DNA from: JAEUIV01 sp033763795
GTDB taxonomy: Bacteria > Planctomycetota > Phycisphaerae > Phycisphaerales > UBA1924
Direction: 5' to 3'
DNA length: 13,866 nt
Assembly (NCBI GenBank): GCA_033763795.1
Contig: JANRJV010000026.1
Location: forward strand, 1-13,866
Both the position numbers and the translations under genes were made by a program. The notes under the pieces were generated by a model that was not told the DNA's origin, did no database searches, and saw only the letters and a list, made by a program, of their open reading frames with translations. The number at the start of each line of letters is the position of its first letter. Within the stretch, counting starts at the first letter, position 1. Of the stretch, positions 9,101 through 13,866 are shown in pieces.

Positions 9101-10390
9101 CCACACCGGCACGTCGTTGTGAGGCGTCCACTCGAAGACGCCCAGCCTCGCCACCTCTGTCGCCAGGCTCTGCCGCTCGTCGCTGGCCCGCAGCTTGTGC
9201 TCGAGCCTGATCCGCTCCGACAGGTCGTAGAAGTGGCAGACCACGCCGAACCGGCCGTCGGGCAGCTCGACGCGGTCGATCTGCCAGTCATACGCCTCGA
9301 CTCCGCCCTGGTCCAGACGCTCCTCCACCGTGCGCGACGTGCTGTAGGGCTCCCCTGTCTCCAGCGTGTGCCGGAACCGCTCGATCACCTCGGAGGCGAA
9401 GGGTTCCTTCCAGACCTCCCGGACAATCTCGCGGAAGTCGCGGCCGATCAGCCCCTCGATCCCCGCGAAAGTCTGGACGGTGCCCCTGCTCGTCACCCGA
9501 AGCTTGAAGTCCGCGTCGACGAGATACACGCCGAACGGGTTCTTCTCGATGAGCGTGCCGAGCGTGTGCGTGCTACGCCGCATCAGCTCGTCCGCCTCGC
9601 GGCGCTCCGTCACGTCGAGCATGACCCCGACGTTGACCAGCGTGTCCGGAGTGCCCCAGCGCCGGAACGTCCGACCCTGCTTGAGGAGCCAGCGCACGCG
9701 CCCGTCGTCCGCGCGGACGATCCGGAACTCCTCCCGGAACTCGCCGCCGCGCTCCAGGCGCAGCGAGCGGTCCAGTGCGCTGCGCACACGCTCCCGGTCG
9801 TCGGGGTGCACGAGGGCCATGGTCCGCTCGAGCGTCATGGGCGTTCCAATCGGCACGCCCGTCAGCGCGTACATCTCGTCGGACCAGGTGACCGTGTCAT
9901 CGGCCACGCTGTGATAGTGAACGCCGAAGCCCGCCGTGCGCGCGGCGAGACTCAGCCTCTCGTCGCGGTCGCGCAGCGCGTCTTCGGCCGCCTTCCACTG
10001 CGTAATGTCGTCGAAAAAGATCGCGACACGCCGCGCCGCCGGATCGCCGAAGCGCGTCGCCGTCACGCGGAACCACTTGCCCAGGGGCGCCGCCCGCTTC
10101 TCGAAGCTCGCCGTTTCCCCGGTGATCGCCACCCGGCCGTAGATGTCGACCCACGCCCGCTCCAGGTTGGGAACCATCTCAAGAATCGTGCCCGCGCGAG
10201 GATCCGTAAGACCCGTCAGCTCGATGAACGCCTGGTTCCACTCAAGAAAGCGGTAATCGCGCGGCGCGCCATCCGCATCGAGGATCATCTCGATGGTGGA
10301 GAACCCGCGATCTTGCCCGAGGAGCAGGTCGCGGTATGCCGCATCAGCGCGCTGCTCCAGCAGCACCGATGATGTCGTCGGCGGCGACAT
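6179..10390 (-). CDS. Multi-PAS soluble histidine kinase with degenerate C-terminal receiver
   Basis: This 1403-residue protein has no membrane helices and is presumably a cytoplasmic sensor. I count eight PAS/PAC units at about 15-135, 140-265, 270-395, 400-520, 528-648, 660-783, 790-905 and 915-1038, most ending in DVTER/DITER-type sequences. A coiled-coil linker follows (about 1040-1070), then the DHp His1086 in GLGHDIAN. The HATPase domain has N box NLVQNAGDAI (1196-1205), G1 DDGPGM (1230-1235), F box PFFTTK (1246-1251) and G2 GTGLGLSI (1256-1263), which is NtrB-like. Residues 1301-1403 look like a receiver without a phosphoacceptor Asp. An ATG at 10504 would add 38 residues, but by my count only 19 of those 38 codons end in G or C, unlike the rest of the gene, so I prefer 10390. 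The signal is unknown; PAS domains can bind haem, flavin or metabolites. Confidence 0.93.
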   Translation of the reverse strand: MSPPTTSSVLLEQRADAAYRDLLLGQDRGFSTIEMILDADGAPRDYRFLEWNQAFIELTGLTDPRAGTILEMVPNLERAWVDIYGRVAITGETASFEKRAAPLGKWFRVTATRFGDPAARRVAIFFDDITQWKAAEDALRDRDERLSLAARTAGFGVHYHSVADDTVTWSDEMYALTGVPIGTPMTLERTMALVHPDDRERVRSALDRSLRLERGGEFREEFRIVRADDGRVRWLLKQGRTFRRWGTPDTLVNVGVMLDVTERREADELMRRSTHTLGTLIEKNPFGVYLVDADFKLRVTSRGTVQTFAGIEGLIGRDFREIVREVWKEPFASEVIERFRHTLETGEPYSTSRTVEERLDQGGVEAYDWQIDRVELPDGRFGVVCHFYDLSERIRLEHKLRASDERQSLATEVARLGVFEWTPHNDVPVWQNNRIYEIFGRDPARGPVSAAEFFAHVIHAQDRATFEAALTGAAQAHGSFDRVCRIRRESDGQWRTIQVSGRFDEDGKRLIGVVADVTERHAAEEALRASEARYRAIVESQAEMLCRFRTDGEILFVNGAYARAFSSTPEELTGKSFWPFIPEADHESIRQQLARLTPDSPRVVIENRLETAEGPQWSLWTNVALTFDENGNAVEVQSSGVDITERRRAELALAEAARSLARERQRLEIALRTGKLGVYEFRIATGELWWSPETFPLYGVDAATFVPTMESFNALVHPDDRAELWSRTAASIESGQTFVHEYRVVRPDGSVRWLLNRSQITLDERGKPERITGVAADVTERVLADRALRVSEERLKQLADTMPQLVWIADSDGTVTYYNSRRAIYRGAEAGSASERAWSWRPLMHSDDLARTAAAWEAAARTGEPYECFHRLAMSDGSYRWHLSRATRRGEGEHAEWFGTATDVHELEVARETLASREATLRIAKEATELGVFDYDLATGLIEWDDRLRSLWGAGPDEPITMDVFFAGLHPDDVEPTTRAVEASFHPAGSGRYEAEYRVIHRTTKAMRIVRAMGVATFLMGRPARMVGTVQDVTAQRLAERELELHREHLQRLVDERTAALEESHHRLRLSERMSSLGTLSAGLGHDIANLIVPMNMWINDLGKVELPERARRAVVELGEVTSYLRTLAVGLRALAVDPEDKEAVAGETSLREWWAATSGLLKAGLPRGVMLQGVSTADTPRIRFPAHALTQIVFNLVQNAGDAIRARGAGTIRVEAEGQGEVVHLKIIDDGPGMSEEVLRRCMEPFFTTKARGVGTGLGLSIVYNLMERYGGKVRLHSEHSKGTTFTLSFPVARPDGPPKCTAAVTLADSRMSAFVRTLLSGMGVSAHAHSSPTAPEADFWVLGPEVPSEQLLRYSEERPGRLAVRVGVRSGSSPGLIDLPDLRPGALRDALAPVARGGAGA

Positions 10391-10529
10391 CAGCTCGCGA
10401 GCCTGGGAGGTTTGGGGTTTCACCACGGAATCATCGTCTCCACCTACCCGACGCCGAAAAGAGCCTATCGGTCGCCAAGCTAGAAGGCCAGCACCGAGAT
10501 TCATCTACCCTTCATTCAGCGGATAAGAA

Positions 10530-10572
10530 CGCGCTCACGCGGCGCGGGCTTGTTGTGAGCGCGAACCCGCGC
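10530..10572. repeat. Two interleaved inverted repeats upstream of the PAS kinase gene
   Basis: Arm A 10530-10538 (CGCGCTCAC) is exactly complementary to A' 10555-10563 (GTGAGCGCG). Arm B 10542-10548 (GCGCGGG) is exactly complementary to B' 10566-10572 (CCCGCGC). The order A-B-A'-B' means the two hairpins are mutually exclusive or could form a pseudoknot in RNA. As DNA, the A repeat could be a dimeric protein-binding site. It sits 140-182 bases upstream of the preferred kinase start. No function is established, and GC-rich DNA produces short repeats by chance. Confidence 0.5.
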
Positions 10573-10724
10573 CGTCGGCACGATGCATGACCTTCGCTTC
10601 TCCGCGCGCACGCCGCCGCGCACCCGACCGGCCGCGCTGCCGAACGAGTCCGGCGAGGTCCGCCGGCCTCCGGAAACGCCGCCGGGCCGCCGTCTTCGCC
10701 GCCCCGGCCGCCCGCCCGCGACAC

Positions 10725-10753
10725 TTGTACACCTCTCAGGTGGGCCCTATGCT
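10725..10753 (+). promoter_or_regulatory. Sigma-70-type promoter of tRNA-Val
   Basis: A -35-like TTGTAC (10725-10730) and a -10-like TATGCT (10748-10753) are separated by the optimal 17 bases. Each matches the consensus at four of six positions. The expected transcription start, near 10760, is only a few bases before the mature tRNA 5' end at 10763. The spacer contains a perfect small dyad CACCT-CTC-AGGTG (10730-10742). Confidence 0.6.
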
Positions 10754-10762
10754 CTCCCCGTC

Positions 10763-10836
10763 GGGCGCGTAGTTCAGTCGGCTAGAACGCACGCTTCACA
10801 CGCGTGAGGTCACTGGTTCGAGTCCAGTCGCGCCCA
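10763..10836 (+). tRNA. tRNA-Val (anticodon CAC)
   Basis: This is a full 74-base cloverleaf. The acceptor stem GGGCGCG (10763-10769) pairs with CGCGCCC (10829-10835), with discriminator A at 10836. The D arm is GTTC/GAAC. The anticodon stem CACGC/GCGTG encloses loop TTCACAC, with anticodon CAC at 10797-10799, reading the Val codon GTG. The T arm is ACTGG/CCAGT with loop TTCGAGT. The 3' CCA is not encoded (ATT follows), so it must be added by the CCA-adding enzyme. All stems pair perfectly. Confidence 0.96.
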
Positions 10837-10916
10837 TTCGCCCGTGCCGGCCGCGTTTCATCCGGCGGGCCCACTGCATCAATCGATTCCTCCGGGCAAA
10901 CCCGCGGCGCGGGGCG

Positions 10917-10945
10917 TTGCTCGTCCGGCCTTCGCGCTCTATATT
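10917..10945 (+). promoter_or_regulatory. Predicted promoter of the CoA-transferase gene
   Basis: TTGCTC (10917-10922) and TATATT (10940-10945) are separated by 17 bases; the -10 matches the consensus at five of six positions. Transcription would start near 10952, giving a leader of about 117 bases before the ATG at 11069. The AT-rich -10 stands out in otherwise very GC-rich surroundings. Confidence 0.55.
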
Positions 10946-11052
10946 CCAGACAAACGTGTCCGGATTAGCGGCCTTTCGCGCAGCGGTGCAGCCGTCCCAC
11001 GCACGAGAAGCCGGGCCGGACTCCCGGGAGGATCGCACCGCGGACGGCGCCT

Positions 11053-11060
11053 GGAAGGAG
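11053..11060 (+). promoter_or_regulatory. Ribosome binding site that fixes the CoA-transferase start
   Basis: GGAAGGAG ends eight bases before the ATG at 11069. This favours that ATG over the longer open frame reaching back to 10844, whose extra 75 residues include the predicted promoter and show no family similarity. Confidence 0.8.
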
Positions 11061-11068
11061 AGCTCGCC

Positions 11069-12352
11069 ATGCCCCGGGTCGGGACAGCGTCGGAAGCGGT
11101 CGAGGCCATCCGCAGCGGCATGAACGTCTTTGTGCACGGCGGCGCGGCGACGCCCGTCCCCCTGCTCGACGCCCTCGCCGAACGAAGCGACCTCGAGAAC
11201 GTCACGCTCTATCACCTCCACACGGAGGGGACCTCATCCTTCGTCTCCGAGCGCTGCGCGGGACGCATCCGCTCGGTCTCGTTCTTCACGGGCGCCGCGG
11301 CGCGCCCGGCGGTCGAGGCGGGACGGGCCGACTTCCTGCCCGTCTTCCTCTCCGACGTGCCGGGCCTGCTCAGCTCGGGACGCGTCCGAATCGACGCCGC
11401 TTTGCTGCACCTCTCGCCCACCGATCGCCACGGGCTGCACAGCCTGGGCGTCTCCTGCGACGCTGCCCGCACCGCCGCGGACATCGCGCCCATCGTCATC
11501 GCTGAGGTCAACGCCCGCATGCCCCGCACGGGCGGCAACACCGTCGTCGACCCCAGGCGCCTGACCCGCTGGTGCGAGACCGATCGGCCGCTGCCCGCCC
11601 ACGCACCCGCGCCCATCGGCCCCGTCGAGGCCCGCATCGGCGAGATCATCGCCGAGCTCGTCGAAGACGGCGCCACGCTCCAGATGGGCATCGGCGCCAT
11701 CCCCGACGCCGTGCTCTCCCGGCTGGGTAACAAGCGGGACCTGGGCGTCCACAGCGAGATGTTCTCCGACGGGCTCATCCCGCTCGTCGAGGGCGGCGTC
11801 GTCACAAACCGCCGCAAGGAAGTCCACCCGGGACGGAGCGTGACGAGCTTCGTCATGGGCTCGCAGCGACTCTACGACTTCATCCACGAGAACCCCCTCG
11901 TCGAGTTCCACGGCTGCGACCGCACCAACGACACCGCCCTCATCCGCAAGAACCCCAAAGTCACCGCCATCAACAGCGCTCTGGAGATCGATCTCACGGG
12001 GCAGATCTGCGCCGACTCCATCGGGCACAAGATCTACTCCGGCATCGGCGGCCAGATGGACTTCATCCGTGGCGCGGCCCTCTCACGCGGCGGCAAGCCC
12101 ATCATCGCGCTCCCGTCCACGGCGGCCAAGGGCACCATCTCACGCATCAAGGCGGAGCTCACACCCGGCGCGGGCGTCGTCACCACGCGCGGCCACGTCC
12201 ACTGGGTCGCGACCGAGTACGGAGCGGTCAACCTCGCCGGACTGACGCTGCGCCAGCGCGGCGAGGCGCTGATTTCGATCGCGCACCCGGAGTTCCGCCG
12301 CGAGCTGGCGCGATCGCTCGCGGACATCCGCCACTACACGGTCTCCTGCTAG
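11069..12352 (+). CDS. Acetyl-CoA hydrolase / 4-hydroxybutyrate CoA-transferase family enzyme
   Basis: This 427-residue cytoplasmic enzyme belongs to the family I CoA-transferase / acetyl-CoA hydrolase group, which moves CoA between acetyl-CoA and a carboxylic acid via a glutamyl-CoA intermediate. The N-terminal half carries GMNVFVHGGAATP (17-29). The C-terminal half carries ATLQMGIGAIPDAV (202-215), the probable catalytic Glu230 in GVHSEMFSDG, and the acyl-CoA-site segments SGIGGQMDF (324-332) and GGKPIIALPST (341-351), followed by ATEYGAVNL (381-389). Length and motif order fit 4-hydroxybutyrate or succinyl-CoA:acetate transferases equally well, so the acyl acceptor cannot be assigned from sequence. 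It has its own predicted promoter and strong ribosome binding site and stands alone downstream of tRNA-Val. No pathway partners are visible in the window. Confidence 0.93.
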   Translation: MPRVGTASEAVEAIRSGMNVFVHGGAATPVPLLDALAERSDLENVTLYHLHTEGTSSFVSERCAGRIRSVSFFTGAAARPAVEAGRADFLPVFLSDVPGLLSSGRVRIDAALLHLSPTDRHGLHSLGVSCDAARTAADIAPIVIAEVNARMPRTGGNTVVDPRRLTRWCETDRPLPAHAPAPIGPVEARIGEIIAELVEDGATLQMGIGAIPDAVLSRLGNKRDLGVHSEMFSDGLIPLVEGGVVTNRRKEVHPGRSVTSFVMGSQRLYDFIHENPLVEFHGCDRTNDTALIRKNPKVTAINSALEIDLTGQICADSIGHKIYSGIGGQMDFIRGAALSRGGKPIIALPSTAAKGTISRIKAELTPGAGVVTTRGHVHWVATEYGAVNLAGLTLRQRGEALISIAHPEFRRELARSLADIRHYTVSC

Positions 12353-12701
12353 CGCGGTTCTGAGACGGCAGCGCCGCGGCTGCGCGCGGCGCGTCGCCCC
12401 GTTCCTTCGAGAGCTCATAGCCAGCGCCGCGCGGCGCGGCGGCCGAATCGCGCCGAAATGAGGCACCCTTCAGCCAGCGGCCCGGGCCGATCTGCGCCAT
12501 CTCGCGCGCGGGCCATGAAATGCGCACAAAGTCGTTCTCATCCGCGCGCCACCGTCGGCTCACGCGTCTAGGGATTCGTCCTGTTCTGACGCGGCAAATC
12601 GCCTGATTCGCGGCGTGTATGGCCCGCGTTCGCATGACCAACTCCCGAATCTCGAGACAATCCATTTGAGCGACCTCATCGGATATCGGAACGTTGACTT
12701 C
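12353..12701. other. GC-rich non-coding gap between CoA-transferase and dockerin-repeat genes
   Basis: No convincing gene occupies this stretch of about 350 bases. The first 100 bases are extremely GC-rich and self-complementary, including a perfect 14-base palindrome GCGCCGCGCGGCGC (12424-12437). No T tract follows, so no clear intrinsic terminator can be called for the CoA-transferase. From about 12590 the sequence becomes more AT-rich, as expected for a promoter region, but I found no well-spaced -35/-10 pair. Confidence 0.5.
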
Positions 12702-13625
12702 ATGTGGGGTGAGAAGAAACTCAATACGAGACGGGTGCTCGGCGCGGCGCTGCTGCTGGCCTTGGCCAGCTCGCCGCACCACGCACAGGGCCAGATCGAG
12801 CAGGTCAGCTTCAACGCCCGCACCCGGGCCGAGCATCTCGGCGGCGAGGGGCAGCGGTTCGAACAAGGCCTGCACTGGGGCTGGAACACCGCCGGCGAGC
12901 GCGACTCGCTCCGCACCGCGGTCTTCTCTCAGGGCAACGAGTTCGCCGCCGGTGAAGCCGGCGCGACCTCCATCGAGTCGTCGAACCACTTCGCCCGCTT
13001 CGGCTTCGACGCCTACGCCTCCGCCTTCGCCCTCAACTTCGATCCCGCCGACCCCGGCGCACTCAGCACCTCATCCGACGCTTCCGCCTTCGCGACGTGC
13101 AGCTTCGCCTGCACCCTCCGCGAGCCGGGGCGCATGGTGATCCGCGGCTCGGGCTTCGCCGACCTGATCTCCTTCGGCGAGGGCCGCGCCGAGTGGTCCT
13201 TCGCGCTGGTCGCGCTCGACGCCCAGGGGCGGTTCATCGACGAGCGCGTTCTGGCCGGCGGCCCCGGCGCCTGGACGATGGATGTGGAGGTCGAGATGCC
13301 GGCGGGAGCCGCGTTCGTCGCGATGGAATGGCGCTCGGACGCTCTGGGCGAGCTGGCCGTCGAGGCCAGTGAGGCGTTGCTGCACGGCGAGATCTCGCTG
13401 CACGTCCTGCCCGGCGGCGTTCCCGCCTGCGCGGGCGACGCCGACGCCGGCGGCCTGGTCGACTTCGCGGACATCAACGCCGTCCTCGCCGCCTTCGGCT
13501 CGAACTACGGCGGGCTGCCCGCCGCGGGCGACGCGGACCTCAGCGGCGCCGTGGACTTCAACGACATCGTGACGGTCCTCCGCAACTTCGGCGTACCGTG
13601 CGACAACGCGGCGGACCAGAGCTGA
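12702..13625 (+). CDS. Exported protein with two C-terminal dockerin-type repeats
   Basis: This is a 307-residue secreted protein of unknown function. Residues 1-30 form a signal peptide (KKLNTRR, a hydrophobic core ending ALLLALASS, then a probable cleavage near AQG). Residues 31-240 are a presumably beta-rich region with no family I recognise, with Cys133 and Cys137. Residues 245-266 and 276-297 are two dockerin-type units of the form GDAD..G.VDF.DI..VL..FG, with Asp ligands at positions expected for Ca2+ binding, framed by Cys243 and Cys300 that could form a disulfide. The start at 12702 was chosen because it places the signal peptide at the N-terminus; an open frame from 12615 would bury it. 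No clear Shine-Dalgarno precedes it. In planctomycetes such repeats are common on secreted proteins and need not imply a cellulosome. Confidence 0.85.
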   Translation: MWGEKKLNTRRVLGAALLLALASSPHHAQGQIEQVSFNARTRAEHLGGEGQRFEQGLHWGWNTAGERDSLRTAVFSQGNEFAAGEAGATSIESSNHFARFGFDAYASAFALNFDPADPGALSTSSDASAFATCSFACTLREPGRMVIRGSGFADLISFGEGRAEWSFALVALDAQGRFIDERVLAGGPGAWTMDVEVEMPAGAAFVAMEWRSDALGELAVEASEALLHGEISLHVLPGGVPACAGDADAGGLVDFADINAVLAAFGSNYGGLPAAGDADLSGAVDFNDIVTVLRNFGVPCDNAADQS

Positions 13626-13643
13626 TTCGAGGGGGCGCCCGGC

Positions 13644-13678
13644 AAAAAAGAAAGCGGGGCCCCGTGAGGAGCCCCGCT
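13644..13678 (-). terminator. Rho-independent terminator of the minus-strand PEP-CTERM-like gene
   Basis: A perfect 8-bp stem AGCGGGGC (13653-13660) / GCCCCGCT (13671-13678) with a 10-base loop is followed, reading on the minus strand, by TTTCTTTTTT (complement of 13644-13653; the first T also pairs in the stem). It begins 26 bases after the stop of the minus-strand gene. On the plus strand the T tract would precede the hairpin, so it fits the minus-strand transcript best. Confidence 0.85.
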
Positions 13679-13704
13679 GGGGTCGATGCGGAGTTGGTGT
13701 TGAG

Positions 13705-13866
13705 TTAGACCGAGCGGCGACGACGGACGCTGACCAGCGCCAGGCCGGCGCAGGCGAGCCCGCCGGCGGTGGGCAGGGGGATCAGCGTGAGCTGGTCCTG
13801 AGCGAGCGTGTCGCCCGCATCCACCACGCCGTTGTTGTTGGTGTCGTTGTAGAGACGGAGCACGCG
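13705..13866 (-). CDS. Exported protein with PEP-CTERM-like C-terminal anchor (3' part only)
   Basis: Only the last 53 residues lie in the window; the gene enters from the right edge with no start. It reads an EF-hand-like segment YNDTNNNGVVDAGDTL, then LTLIPLPTAG, a hydrophobic helix (GLACAGLALVSV) and a basic tail RRRRSV before TAA at 13705-13707. The order proline-bearing motif, transmembrane helix, Arg cluster at the very C-terminus is that of PEP-CTERM sorting signals, but the motif here is PLP rather than PEP, so it is a variant or relative. The protein is presumably exported and processed at the envelope. Its own terminator follows. The function of the missing part is unknown. Confidence 0.8.
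   Translation of the reverse strand, partial: RVLRLYNDTNNNGVVDAGDTLAQDQLTLIPLPTAGGLACAGLALVSVRRRRSV

Larger units (their letters stand above)
10391..10762. other. Intergenic region between the PAS kinase gene and tRNA-Val
   Basis: This stretch of about 370 bases holds no convincing gene. It contains an open extension of the kinase frame up to 10504 with poor codon bias, a pair of interleaved inverted repeats (10530-10572) and the tRNA promoter (10725-10753). The part from 10580 to 10720 is GC-rich and featureless to my eye. I could not find a good minus-strand promoter for the kinase; it presumably lies between about 10400 and 10600. Confidence 0.5.

Noticed and set aside
7676..10372. An 898-residue open frame on the plus strand opposite the PAS kinase
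   Set aside because: Its product is Arg/Pro/Ala-rich with no domain. It mirrors the kinase codons in very GC-rich DNA, where stops are rare on the opposite strand.
10515..10563. Resemblance to lac operator half-sites (GCGGATAA and TTGTGAGCG)
   Set aside because: The two pieces are not arranged as in the operator and no LacI-family gene is nearby; coincidence is likely.
10844..11068. N-terminal extension of the CoA-transferase by 75 residues
   Set aside because: It covers the predicted promoter, has no family similarity, and the ATG at 11069 has a strong ribosome binding site.
12424..12437. The 14-base GC palindrome as a terminator of the CoA-transferase gene
   Set aside because: No T tract follows and the surrounding DNA is all GC-rich, so such palindromes are expected by chance.
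12615..12701. Upstream start for the dockerin-repeat protein
   Set aside because: It would place 29 hydrophilic residues before a clear signal peptide.
1..13866. CRISPR array, insertion sequence, phage or toxin-antitoxin locus
   Set aside because: No regularly spaced direct repeats, transposase motifs or small paired toxin genes were found on either strand.

Overview
The window is GC-rich chromosomal DNA, most likely from a planctomycete. A Phycisphaerae-like lineage is my best guess. The support is a secreted protein ending in two dockerin-type repeats (12702-13625), a neighbour with a PEP-CTERM-like C-terminal anchor (13705-13866), and strong G/C bias at third codon positions. This assignment rests on gene content only, with no phylogenetic computation.

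Layout. (1) Positions 2-5729, plus strand: the 3' part of a potassium-uptake operon, kdpB (5' end cut off), kdpC, kdpD and kdpE. kdpA should lie just upstream of the window. KdpB and KdpC are parts of the K+-pumping P-type ATPase, and KdpD/KdpE are the two-component system that normally induces it. (2) Positions 5751-10390, minus strand and convergent with kdp: a second, unnamed two-component pair. It consists of a very large soluble histidine kinase with eight predicted PAS domains and a decayed C-terminal receiver, followed with a 4-base ATGA overlap by a receiver-only response regulator. (3) Positions 10391-11068: an intergenic region with interleaved inverted repeats, a tRNA-Val(CAC) gene with a good promoter, and a second good promoter for the next gene. 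(4) Positions 11069-12352, plus strand: an acetyl-CoA hydrolase / 4-hydroxybutyrate CoA-transferase family enzyme. (5) Positions 12353-12701: a GC-rich non-coding gap. (6) Positions 12702-13625, plus strand: an exported dockerin-repeat protein, convergent with the 3' end of a minus-strand gene for a PEP-CTERM-like exported protein that has its own intrinsic terminator.

How the parts work together. The kdp block is a standard K+-limitation module. The PAS kinase and its stand-alone receiver look like one signalling unit, probably a phosphorelay or protein-interaction output, because neither protein carries a DNA-binding domain. The CoA-transferase and the two exported proteins have no evident functional link to the signalling genes. 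The least ordinary part of the window is the PAS kinase: it contains a PAS subtype recurring about every 260 residues and a receiver domain that has lost its phosphoacceptor aspartate. I found no CRISPR array, insertion sequence, phage gene or toxin-antitoxin locus.
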